Part shown: positions 1 through 7,805 of the stretch, piece by piece | Layout: each line of letters begins with the position of its first letter | How positions within the stretch are numbered: the stretch's first letter is position 1 | Origin: Betaproteobacteria bacterium | Lineage (GTDB): Bacteria > Pseudomonadota > Gammaproteobacteria > Burkholderiales > Burkholderiaceae | DNA length: 13,240 nucleotides | Direction: 5' to 3' | Assembly (NCBI GenBank): GCA_009921765.1 | Contig: RFXC01000116.1 | Span: 1-13,240 of the forward strand | Program-made: the position numbers and the translations under genes | The notes under the pieces: model-generated | What the model was told of the DNA's origin: nothing | Databases searched by the model: none | The model's input: only the letters and a program-made list of their open reading frames with translations

Positions 1-2104
1 CGATTGCCGCGCGCAAGGTCTGGACTCGCTCGCCGGCGATCTGAACCTCCCGCGCTGCGAGACGCGCAACCACGGGTGGCGGAGCGGTATCGGGGCGCCG
101 CTCAGGATCATTGCCGGCGGGCTGATCGGCGCGCAGGCCGCTCGCTGCCCCCAGGGACGCTGCGAGGGCGCGGAGATCGCCGGCCTCGACAATGAGCTCG
201 GTATCGGCGAGCGTCATGGCCCCAGCCACCGCGAGCCTCGGCGAATTGGCCTTGAGAGCGAGCCGTACGCGTTCGAGCGGACCTGACAGTTCAGCATCGA
301 TACGCAGGTTTCCCGACAGACGCTGATCGAACAATCCCGGTCGATCAAACCGCGCGGCAATCCCCAGTCGATCATCGCTGGCGCCGACCGAGCCTCGCAG
401 CGTGAGACCGTTCCCCCCCCAATCGAGCCGGGCATCGACCCCCATCCGACGAGTGTCATGGCGATAGGAGGCGCTCGCCGAGGTGGTGAGCCGCTGGCCT
501 GCGATTCGGCTCTCGCGCAGCGCAAGGCGCGCATCGACCCGCGGCGCCCCACCCAATGCCCCGCGCAGCTGCACTTCGCCGTTAAGCTCGCCCGCGGCCT
601 GCGCAGGCGCATCCAGCCCCAGATGCTCCAGAACCCGCTTGGGATCAACCCCGGCAAGCGACCCTTCGATCGAAAAAGGCTGCGCCCCGGAGAGCTGTAC
701 GCTGCCTGCGAGCTGCACGCGGGCATAGGGCAGGATCGCCTCCAACTTTTCAACCCGCGCCTGCTCGCCCTCCAGTCTGACGTCGGCACTGACCGCGAGC
801 TTGCGGTCCCCGAACACATCGGGAAGCACGACCTGCAGCCGCTCGCGCTCCAGGCGAACACTGGCATCGATGCGCGAGGCTGGCCAGCCCGCACGGAGTT
901 CAGCGAGATCGAGCCGCTCAACCTGCAAATCGGCATCGATCGCAGGCAGCTCATGGGACAGCAACCGGAGGGTCTCGGCCCCACCCCAGCGTATCGAACC
1001 CCTGATTTGCGCAGCCGCGCCCAGACTGATCTCGAGACCCGTCACACTCACCCGCTGGTCACGCCAGTCGAGCTCGCCGCGTACCCTGCCAACCGGCAGG
1101 CGCTGTTCATCGATCCGACCCGGCGCGCCGTTGCTCAGGTCAATCTCCACCACCGCGTCAGCCGGTCGCAGCCGCAGCGTGCCGGCAATCAGCACGCGCG
1201 GCGCGTCTTGCAGGAAGCGGGCGGAATCGATCTCGTCCAGGCTCACTTCCAGCGGGCGCTCGACCCTCGCCGCGAGCGGGTCCCCCGACCACTGAGCCCG
1301 TGCCCGCGCCCCGGCGTAACGCGCATCGGCTGCGAGTTGCAGGTGGGTAAGTGAGCCACCCGCTTGAATATCGAGGATGAGCGATTCCTCAGGCAGCCGC
1401 GCGCGCAGCGCCGGATCCAGCAACGGCGATTGCGCGGGCTCGACCGCAAGCCGCCCCCGGGCAGCGATCGCAAACGGCGCCTGGTCATGCAGCTCGATCT
1501 GCGCCTCACTCAGCCGCACTCCCGATGCCTGCGCCTGCAGCGCATCGATCCGGTAACGCCCGGTGTTGTAGAAGGCCGATGCCGAGATCGGCCCCGCCGC
1601 GATGACCGGCCCGGGTCCTTCGCGCCAGGTGAGCTTGGCAATCTGAAGCGACCGGATCTCGATGGGTCGCAGCAAACCAAGCGAGGCAGGTAGCGCGGCG
1701 GGCGACGATGCGGCCGGCCGCGCCACGCGCAGGCTCCCGGCGTGTACCTGTTCAAACACCAGCGCGCCGCGAAGCAATCCGGACCAGTCGAGCCGGATCT
1801 GCGCATCATCGATCTCGATTGACAACGCCGGATCGGTCCATCGCACCCGCTCAGCAGACAACCCTGACCAGGCGCTCCCCTGAAGACTCTCGACCGAGAG
1901 CGCCCCCTGCAGTCGCGCGCTGGCCCATTCGATCGCAAGGCGGCTGCCAGCGGGTGTGGCAAGCACCAGTGCCGCGGCCGCAACGATGCCCAGCAGCGCA
2001 GCAATCGGCAGCAGCAGCGCCAGGACCAGCAGGCGCGATCGTCCGGTGCGCGGTGCAGGCCCTGGCGCGGGCTGCACGTTTGCAGCCGTTGCATGATCCG
2101 CCAT
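1..2104 (-). CDS. tamB: TamB, translocation and assembly module inner-membrane subunit (3' part beyond the window)
   Basis: TamB is an inner-membrane-anchored, periplasm-spanning protein that works with TamA in outer-membrane protein insertion and/or phospholipid transport to the outer membrane. The frame starting at ATG 2104 is open with no stop to the left edge, giving 701 visible codons. The N-terminus (MADHATAANVQPAPG) is followed by a hydrophobic anchor at about residues 24-48. Next comes the family-like stretch TPAGSRLAIEWASARLQGAL, then a long run of alternating beta-strand sequence (for example SLDEIDSARFL, VRGELDWRDQRVSVTG, DARLDWGGNGLTLRGSV), as expected for the TamB/AsmA-like beta-groove. 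TamB proteins usually exceed 1,000 residues, so the C-terminal DUF490 domain lies outside. The start is 2 nt after the tamA stop, which suggests translational coupling. An eight-base homopolymer (G on the coding strand, 413-420) lies inside the gene, and the frame stays sensible on both sides. The identification rests on the anchor, the strand pattern and the position next to tamA. Confidence 0.88.
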   Translation of the reverse strand, partial: MADHATAANVQPAPGPAPRTGRSRLLVLALLLPIAALLGIVAAAALVLATPAGSRLAIEWASARLQGALSVESLQGSAWSGLSAERVRWTDPALSIEIDDAQIRLDWSGLLRGALVFEQVHAGSLRVARPAASSPAALPASLGLLRPIEIRSLQIAKLTWREGPGPVIAAGPISASAFYNTGRYRIDALQAQASGVRLSEAQIELHDQAPFAIAARGRLAVEPAQSPLLDPALRARLPEESLILDIQAGGSLTHLQLAADARYAGARARAQWSGDPLAARVERPLEVSLDEIDSARFLQDAPRVLIAGTLRLRPADAVVEIDLSNGAPGRIDEQRLPVGRVRGELDWRDQRVSVTGLEISLGAAAQIRGSIRWGGAETLRLLSHELPAIDADLQVERLDLAELRAGWPASRIDASVRLERERLQVVLPDVFGDRKLAVSADVRLEGEQARVEKLEAILPYARVQLAGSVQLSGAQPFSIEGSLAGVDPKRVLEHLGLDAPAQAAGELNGEVQLRGALGGAPRVDARLALRESRIAGQRLTTSASASYRHDTRRMGVDARLDWGGNGLTLRGSVGASDDRLGIAARFDRPGLFDQRLSGNLRIDAELSGPLERVRLALKANSPRLAVAGAMTLADTELIVEAGDLRALAASLGAASGLRADQPAGNDPERRPDTAPPPVVARLAAREVQIAGERVQTLRAAI

Positions 2105-2106
2105 GG

Positions 2107-4053
2107 TCAGAAACCGTACCCGACCGCCAGATGCAGTCGGGGACGACGGCTGTCCTCGCCCCAGGCGAGATCGACCATCAGCGGCCCGATCGGTGTCTTC
2201 CAGCGGGCACCAGCACCATAGCCTGCATACGTGGAAAAACCGGCAAGCGAGTCGGTGGCATTGCCCCGGTCATAGAACACCGCAGCCTTGACCACCGGGG
2301 TGACAGGATGCTGATACTCAAGACTGCCGAGCACCAGGTAGCGTCCGCCGGTGATGGCCCCCGCCTCCGGCACACCCAGCGACTGATAGCGATAACCGCG
2401 CAGCGACTGCGCACCGCCGGTACGGAACAGGTTTTCCGAGGGAATATCCTCGCGCGAACCCGCAGCGACCACCCCCAGTTCGGCCAGACCCACCACGGTA
2501 CCGCCCGCAAACAGCCCATCACCGCCAACCGGCCAGAAGCGCCGGGCGCGCGCATAGGCGCGGCCAAAGCTTCGATCCGAGCCCAGACTCTGTGACGCGC
2601 CGGACAATTGCCCGCTCAGGGTGTAGCCGCGCTGGGGTTCGGTCGGCGAGTCCACCCGGTTCAAGGTGTAGGTGTAGCCCAGCACCAGTGCCACGCGGCT
2701 GTCGCGCTCAACCTGGCTCCCCGCGGCAGCCTCGAGACGCCGGTTCTCCGACTGATGGGTGAGGGCCAGAAACCCATCGCCATCCACCCGACGCTGACCG
2801 ATGCCGCCATACGTCGAGGTTCTCAAAACGCGTTCGCCCGTGATGTCCTGACGGTCCAGGCTGCTCCCGACACCCAGATAGCGCGCATCAGCCGAAAGCG
2901 GCGAACGCGCATTCGCAAAGAGGCGCTGCCTCGCGCCTTCAACGACCAGCACCGACTCGGCCTGCCAGCCTGTGCCGAAGAGATTGCGGTGATCAAGCCC
3001 GATCTGCGCCCGTGGGCCGTGATCGGTGCTGAAGCCCGCGCCGAGCGCCACGCGTCGGCTCTGCATCTCGCGCAATTCCACCAGCACGGGGACCTCGGAC
3101 AGCGCCGGGTCCCTCGCGACCGCTTCGAGGTCGGGTGCCACGGTGGCGCTGCTGAAATACCCCACTGCGGTGAGCCGCGACTGCATCCGCACCAGCGCCT
3201 CGAAGCTGTAGGGATCGCCTTCGCGAAAGGTACGCAGGTTTTCAACCAGTTGCCGGTCATAGCGTTCGAGGCCGCCGATTCGGAGCACCCCAAAGGTCAT
3301 CCTCACGCCGCTTTCGATGACGACATGCAGATCGGCGGTCGCGCTTTGCGGATCGATCAGCGCCTCGCTGTCGGCCACCCGCGCACGCAGAAACCCGCCC
3401 GACTGGATCGCCTCAAGAAGACTTCGCTTGGCCTGTTCCCAGCGCTCAGGAAAGAATGGCGCGCCAGCGGGCAGCATCCAGCGCGACTGCCAGGACGCCG
3501 CAAGCGAGGGATCGGCCGACAGCCCACCCCGCAGTTCCAGGCGAACCGCGCGGACCGTCGCCCGCTCGCCGGCGTCGACTTCGATGCGGACGGCCGCAGC
3601 ATCGCCGGTGACCCGCACTCGCGCTGCGAAGTAGCCCTGCTGCCTTGCGAGGCCCAGCACTTCATCGGGCAGGCGGGCGAAGAGGCTGTCGAACTGGTCG
3701 GGATCGTAGTCGGCGCGAAGCCGCCAGCGGCCGAGCAGGGTCCGCTCGCGAATCGGCGCCTGCAGGTCCTCGGGCGCTACGATCTCCAAGCGGTAACGCT
3801 GCGCATCAGGCTCGACATCGCCGGAAGGCTTCAATTGCAGGTTGGGCGAAAGAGGCTGCGCAACCGAAGCGGAGGTGCTCGCCGCATCCGGCCCGGCCGC
3901 GACCTCCGAGGCCGCCAGCGGCGCGATCCAGACCCCGGCCACCCAACAGCTCAGGGCGAGGCAGGAAAAGAGGGCCCGGAGCGGCTGTGTACCCGGCGAT
4001 CGGCCAGGCTGCCCCCTCCCCGTGTCCAACGTTCCCCTGGAGAAGACCGGCAC
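2107..4053 (-). CDS. tamA: TamA, outer-membrane Omp85-family assembly factor
   Basis: TamA is a BamA relative: periplasmic POTRA domains feed a 16-strand outer-membrane barrel, and it partners with TamB. The product is 648 residues against about 577 in E. coli. A signal peptide is visible at about residues 26-48 (hydrophobic run ending WIAPLAAS). A low-complexity Ala/Ser/Pro linker follows, then POTRA-like sequence from about residue 85 to 340, and a surface-antigen barrel to the end. The barrel carries the conserved L6 motif SLRGYRYQSLG at about residue 550. The chain ends in ...AVGYGF, the terminal phenylalanine typical of BAM substrates. The called start is GTG at 4053 and has no convincing Shine-Dalgarno. 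An in-frame TTG at 4029 is preceded by AGGGGA and would also keep the signal peptide, so the start is uncertain. The gene begins 19 nt after the purM stop and ends 2 nt before tamB. Confidence 0.92.
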   Translation of the reverse strand: MPVFSRGTLDTGRGQPGRSPGTQPLRALFSCLALSCWVAGVWIAPLAASEVAAGPDAASTSASVAQPLSPNLQLKPSGDVEPDAQRYRLEIVAPEDLQAPIRERTLLGRWRLRADYDPDQFDSLFARLPDEVLGLARQQGYFAARVRVTGDAAAVRIEVDAGERATVRAVRLELRGGLSADPSLAASWQSRWMLPAGAPFFPERWEQAKRSLLEAIQSGGFLRARVADSEALIDPQSATADLHVVIESGVRMTFGVLRIGGLERYDRQLVENLRTFREGDPYSFEALVRMQSRLTAVGYFSSATVAPDLEAVARDPALSEVPVLVELREMQSRRVALGAGFSTDHGPRAQIGLDHRNLFGTGWQAESVLVVEGARQRLFANARSPLSADARYLGVGSSLDRQDITGERVLRTSTYGGIGQRRVDGDGFLALTHQSENRRLEAAAGSQVERDSRVALVLGYTYTLNRVDSPTEPQRGYTLSGQLSGASQSLGSDRSFGRAYARARRFWPVGGDGLFAGGTVVGLAELGVVAAGSREDIPSENLFRTGGAQSLRGYRYQSLGVPEAGAITGGRYLVLGSLEYQHPVTPVVKAAVFYDRGNATDSLAGFSTYAGYGAGARWKTPIGPLMVDLAWGEDSRRPRLHLAVGYGF

Positions 4054-4072
4054 GTGATGTCAGGGCGGCGGA

Positions 4073-5122
4073 TCAGACCACGATCGCGGCGGGTGCCTGC
4101 ACGGGCCGCTCCACCACTTCGCCGATCTTCCAGACCTGTTCGCCCGCCGCGGTGAGCATCGCTTGCGCGCGTTCGGCCTCTGCCGCTTCAACCACTACCA
4201 CCAGCCCGATCCCGCAGTTGAACACCCGGTGCATCTCGTTGTCCGCGATGGCCCCCTCATGCTGGAGCCAGCCAAAGAGCGGCGGCATCGGCCACGCATC
4301 GCGGTGCATGACCGCCTGCAGCCCTGGCGGTATGACGCGGGGAACGTTTTCGACCAGGCCACCACCGGTGATGTGAGCGATCGCCTTGACCGGCAGTCGG
4401 CTGATCAATTGCAACATCGGCTTCACATAGATCCGGGTGGGTTCGAGCAGCACATCGGCAAACCGACGCCCGTGAAAATCGTTCTCCGCCTGCGGCGCAT
4501 CAACCCGCCCCCAGGCCCGCTCAAGCACCCTGCGGATGAGCGAATACCCGTTCGAATGCGCGCCGCTCGAGGCAAGCCCGAGCAAAACATCACCCGCAGC
4601 CACCCGGTCGCCGCCGATGATCCGCGCTTTTTCGACCACCCCCACTGCGAAGCCTGCCAGGTCATATTCGCCGTCGGGATACATGCCCGGCATCTCGGCG
4701 GTTTCACCGCCGATGAGTGCACAGCCCGACTGTTCGCAGCCGCGGGCAATACCACCCACCACACGCGCGGCGGTATCCACATCCAGCCGGCCGCAGGCGA
4801 AGTAGTCCAGAAAAAACAACGGCTCGGCGCCCTGCACCAGGATGTCGTTGACGCTCATGGCGACCAGATCAATGCCCACGGTGTCATGACCATTGAGCGC
4901 GAACGCGAGTTTGAGCTTGGTGCCCACGCCGTCGGTGCCAGACACCAGCACGGGTTCGCGATAGCGCTTGGGCACCTCGAAGAGCGCGCCGAAGCCACCG
5001 ATGCCTGCGAGCACGCCGTCGCGCAGGGTCCGTCTGGCAAGCGGCTTGATCCGGTCGACGAGCGCATCGCCGGCATCGATATCCACCCCGGCGTCTTTGT
5101 AAGATAGCGATTCGGCTGTCAT
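4073..5122 (-). CDS. purM: Phosphoribosylformylglycinamidine cyclo-ligase (AIR synthetase)
   Basis: PurM catalyses the ATP-dependent closure of FGAM to aminoimidazole ribotide, the fifth step of de novo purine synthesis, in the cytoplasm. The 349 residues match the family length (E. coli 345). Signature segments are clear: [15 protein letters not shown] at the N-terminus, [56 protein letters not shown], and [14 protein letters not shown]. Together these form the ATP-binding PurM/AIRS N- and C-domains. The start at ATG 5122 is preceded by AGGA at about ten bases. It is transcribed divergently from the AI-2E permease, as is common in Betaproteobacteria. It is followed closely by tamA and tamB, so it probably heads their transcript. 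Confidence 0.97.
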   Translation of the reverse strand: MTAESLSYKDAGVDIDAGDALVDRIKPLARRTLRDGVLAGIGGFGALFEVPKRYREPVLVSGTDGVGTKLKLAFALNGHDTVGIDLVAMSVNDILVQGAEPLFFLDYFACGRLDVDTAARVVGGIARGCEQSGCALIGGETAEMPGMYPDGEYDLAGFAVGVVEKARIIGGDRVAAGDVLLGLASSGAHSNGYSLIRRVLERAWGRVDAPQAENDFHGRRFADVLLEPTRIYVKPMLQLISRLPVKAIAHITGGGLVENVPRVIPPGLQAVMHRDAWPMPPLFGWLQHEGAIADNEMHRVFNCGIGLVVVVEAAEAERAQAMLTAAGEQVWKIGEVVERPVQAPAAIVV

Positions 5123-5290
5123 GGCGCGGCATTCCTGGCGGTCAGACCGGCGCAGGTACCGGTCGGGGGGCGTACGGCTGCTCGCCGCGCGGTCAACAGC
5201 GATGCGCTGGCAGCAGTCGATACAATGGCGGAATTCTATCCCGCTCGTTCCATGCGACCGTTTCCGCCGTCAGGCGGCACCTGGGGTCCG
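5123..5290. promoter_or_regulatory. Divergent purM / permease control region
   Basis: These 168 bases separate two divergent genes and should hold both promoters. Rightward, TACAAT at 5221-5226 is a good -10 hexamer, though I see no matching -35. It overlaps the in-frame ATG at 5225, which argues that the permease starts downstream at 5291. Leftward, the minus strand reads TTGACC (5197-5192), a good -35, but the hexamer 17 bases on (TACGCC, 5174-5169) is a poor -10. No purine operator (PurR box) was recognised. The hexamers are read directly from the sequence; their use as promoters is inference. Confidence 0.35.
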
Positions 5291-6358
5291 ATGTCCGAGA
5301 TTGACCACCGCCGGCAAACCTGGTTCTGGCTCGCAGTCGCGCTGCTGCTGGCCGGGGTCGTCTATTTTCTTCGCGCCACCCTCACCCCGTTCATCGCGGC
5401 GACCATCCTCGCCTACGCGCTCTCCCCCGCCGTGGCACGCATGCAGCGCTGGCGTGTGCCCAGGGCAATCGCTGCCGCCTTCGTGATGGTCATCGCCATG
5501 GCGGTGATCGTTTCGGTGGTGCTCGCGCTCATTCCGGTACTGCAGTCGGAATACCGGATGATCCGGGCGCAGCTGCCGGCGCTTGCGGCCACGGTCACCA
5601 CCCGGCTCGCGCCCTGGGTCGAACAGACACTTGGCATCACGCTTGCGCTTGATGCAGCATCGATTCGCGACTGGATCGCGGCCCAGCTCGCCGGCAGCAG
5701 CCAGGACCTGTTCAGCGCGGTCATGCAGTATGCGCGTTCAGGCTGGAGCGCTGCGGTCGAGGTGATCGGGCTGGTGGTGCTGGTGCCGGTGGTGCTTTTC
5801 TATCTGCTGGCCGACTGGCCGCTCATGACCGCCCGTCTACACGAGCTGATCCCACGGCGCTGGACCGCTGCAGCCGACGGCGCGCTCAGCGAAATCGACG
5901 ATCTCCTCGGCCACTATCTGCGTGGTCAGCTGCTGGTCATGTTGTCGCTTGCCATCTGGTATTCCACCGCGCTCGGGGTGGTCGGCATCAAGCACTGGCT
6001 CTCGCTCGGCGTACTCACCGGCCTTCTCGCCTTTGTTCCCTACCTGGGCTTCGGGCTGGGCCTGGTGGTGTCGCTGATCTCGGCCATGCTGCAGCTGGGG
6101 CCCGCGCAGGGCGCTCTGGCGATCGCGATCGTGTTCGGGATCGGCCAGTTGCTGGAGAGCTACATCCTCACCCCACGTCTGGTGGGCGAGCGAATTGGGC
6201 TCCATCCGGTAGCGGTCCTGTTCGCCCTGCTTGCCTTCGGTGCGGTGTTCGGGTTCGCAGGGCTGTTGCTTGCGCTACCGCTATCGGCCGTGACGCTGGT
6301 GGTCCTGCGCCGGCTCCGGCACGGCTGGCTCGCAAGCAATTTTTACCGCCGCCCGTAA
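5291..6358 (+). CDS. AI-2E family transporter (PerM/YhhT-like permease)
   Basis: This is a polytopic inner-membrane protein of the AI-2E transporter family (PF01594). The family has about eight transmembrane helices, and its members have been linked to autoinducer export and to Na+/H+ antiport; the substrate cannot be read from sequence. From ATG 5291 it is 355 residues. It opens MSEIDHRRQTWFWLAVALL, a start typical of betaproteobacterial homologues. An early pair of helices is followed by a long periplasmic-type insert. The C-terminal half carries family-style sequence such as HYLRGQLLVMLSLA, GVLTGLLAFVPYLGFGLG, and LESYILTPRLVGERIGLHPV. An in-frame ATG at 5225 would add 22 residues, but it lies inside a candidate -10 box and has no ribosome-binding site. 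The gene heads the plus-strand gene block, 9 nt before hda. Confidence 0.92.
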   Translation: MSEIDHRRQTWFWLAVALLLAGVVYFLRATLTPFIAATILAYALSPAVARMQRWRVPRAIAAAFVMVIAMAVIVSVVLALIPVLQSEYRMIRAQLPALAATVTTRLAPWVEQTLGITLALDAASIRDWIAAQLAGSSQDLFSAVMQYARSGWSAAVEVIGLVVLVPVVLFYLLADWPLMTARLHELIPRRWTAAADGALSEIDDLLGHYLRGQLLVMLSLAIWYSTALGVVGIKHWLSLGVLTGLLAFVPYLGFGLGLVVSLISAMLQLGPAQGALAIAIVFGIGQLLESYILTPRLVGERIGLHPVAVLFALLAFGAVFGFAGLLLALPLSAVTLVVLRRLRHGWLASNFYRRP

Positions 6359-6367
6359 TCAAGCCCC

Positions 6368-7087
6368 ATGCGCCAACTCGCACTCGACCTGATCGCCGAG
6401 GCGCCGGCCTCGTTCGACAACTTTGTTGCGGGCCCCAACACCGAGGCGCTCGCTGCGCTTCGCATGGTGGCGGCGGGCCGCTCGCCAGTCTCGCGCGTGC
6501 ATCTGTGGGGCGAGCCAGCCAGCGGCAAGTCGCACCTGCTGCGCGCGCTAGGGGGTACCCCGCTCGGCCCGGCGAGCGCCATCGACGCCTTCAGCGCCTG
6601 CGGCGAGGCGGCTGCCCGGGTGATTGCGGTTGACGACTGTGACCAGCTCGACGACACCCGCCAGCTCGCCCTCTTTCGCCTGTTCAATCAGCGCGCAAGC
6701 CCGGGCAGTGCACCGATCGTCACCGCCAGCCGCCACGCCCCGATCGCCCTCACCGAGCTCCGCCCCGAGCTTCGAACCCGCCTGGGTTCGGGGCTGGTGC
6801 TCGCGCTTCGGCCACTCACCGATCAGGAGCGCGAGCAGGCCCTGCGGGAAGCAGCGCGCGCCACCGGCGTTCACACCCACGACGACGTGTTTCACTACCT
6901 CCTCACCCGCAAGGCCCGCGACCTGCGATCCTTGCTCGCCTTTTTCAGCGCCCTGGACCGCTACGCGCTTGAGCGTCAGCGCCCGCTGTCGGCTGCGCTC
7001 GCGCGTGAGTTCGACACACTGATCAACACCCCCGTCGAGCCCATGGCAGCGCCCCGCTCGATCGCCGGCTCTGGCGAACCCGGCTGA
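6368..7087 (+). CDS. hda: Hda, DnaA regulatory inactivator
   Basis: Hda is a short DnaA-like AAA+ protein. With the DNA-loaded beta clamp it stimulates hydrolysis of DnaA-bound ATP, preventing premature re-initiation of replication. The N-terminus MRQLALDL contains the clamp-binding QL-x-LDL element right after the start, as in the family. Walker A is GEPASGKS (residues 48-55) and Walker B is VIAVDDCDQLDD (about 85-96). A sensor-like VTASRHAP and the AAA+ lid helix with LTRKARDLRSLLAFF follow. The product is 239 residues, normal for Hda, and it lacks the DnaA DNA-binding domain. No clear Shine-Dalgarno is seen upstream of the ATG. It lies between the AI-2E permease and the HAD phosphatase. 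Confidence 0.94.
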   Translation: MRQLALDLIAEAPASFDNFVAGPNTEALAALRMVAAGRSPVSRVHLWGEPASGKSHLLRALGGTPLGPASAIDAFSACGEAAARVIAVDDCDQLDDTRQLALFRLFNQRASPGSAPIVTASRHAPIALTELRPELRTRLGSGLVLALRPLTDQEREQALREAARATGVHTHDDVFHYLLTRKARDLRSLLAFFSALDRYALERQRPLSAALAREFDTLINTPVEPMAAPRSIAGSGEPG

Positions 7088-7109
7088 TACACTTGCCGCC
7101 CTCACCATT

Positions 7110-7805
7110 ATGAATTTCACGCCGACCCCGCCCGGCGAGCCCAGGCTTGCCCTCTTTGACCTCGACCACACGCTGCTGCCGATCGACAGCGATTACGAGT
7201 GGGCGCGATTTCTTGCGCGGGTTGGCGCCATCGACGGCGACGAACACACGCGCCGCAACGACCACTATCTGCGGCAATACCAGGCCGGCACGCTCGATAT
7301 TTTCGAGTTCCTCGAATTCCAGCTCGCCCCACTCGCCGCACACCCGCGCGAGCAACTCGATCGCTGGCACCGTCAGTACATGGATGAGGTGATCCGCCCA
7401 GCCATCCAGCCCGCGGCCCGAGATCTGGTGAGCCGACACCTCGCAAGCGGTGACCTGTGCGCACTCGTCACTGCCACCAATGAATTCGTCACGGCACCGA
7501 TCGCAGCCGAGTTCGGTCTGAGCCATCTGGTGGCCACCACCGTCGAAACCGTCAACGGCGCCTACACCGGCCGCCCAGCTGGCACACCGTCCTTTCGCGA
7601 GGGCAAGGTCACGCGAACGCACGCCTGGCTCGCATCGCTCGGCGCCGCTTTCGAGGGCTTCGCGACGTCGTGGTTCTACAGCGACTCCATCAATGACCTG
7701 CCGCTTCTTTCCCTGGTGACCCACCCGGTCGCCACCAACCCCGATGACCGGCTGGCACGCCTGGCAGCCGAGCGCGGCTGGGCGGTGCTGAGGCTATTCG
7801 AATGA
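7110..7805 (+). CDS. HAD-IB family phosphatase (SerB-like)
   Basis: This is a haloacid-dehalogenase superfamily hydrolase of subfamily IB, the group that includes phosphoserine phosphatases. Motif I is FDLDHTLL with the catalytic Asp17 and Asp19. Motif II is ALVTATNEF, the conserved lysine is in FREGKVTR, and motif IV is FYSDSINDLPLL. A helical cap lies between motifs I and II, as in the IB subfamily. The length of 231 residues is typical. The substrate cannot be assigned: this locus-linked phosphatase is often labelled a histidinol- or phosphoserine-type phosphatase without proof. The stop overlaps the pcnB start (ATGA), so the two are probably translationally coupled. The start lacks a recognisable ribosome-binding site, but no better Met is available. 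Confidence 0.9.
   Translation: MNFTPTPPGEPRLALFDLDHTLLPIDSDYEWARFLARVGAIDGDEHTRRNDHYLRQYQAGTLDIFEFLEFQLAPLAAHPREQLDRWHRQYMDEVIRPAIQPAARDLVSRHLASGDLCALVTATNEFVTAPIAAEFGLSHLVATTVETVNGAYTGRPAGTPSFREGKVTRTHAWLASLGAAFEGFATSWFYSDSINDLPLLSLVTHPVATNPDDRLARLAAERGWAVLRLFE

Noticed and set aside
214..984. A 256-codon minus-strand frame near the left edge
   Set aside because: It is out of phase with the continuous tamB frame, which has no stop between 2104 and the window edge; Ser/Arg/Cys-rich shadow.
458..1354. A 298-codon open frame on the plus strand within tamB
   Set aside because: In codon register with the tamB minus frame and composed of typical shadow sequence; the minus strand reads as continuous TamB.
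2608..4155. A 515-codon open frame on the plus strand opposite tamA
   Set aside because: It lies fully antisense to a well-supported Omp85 gene. It is rich in Arg/Ala/Pro/His without domain motifs, as expected from a high-GC reverse frame.
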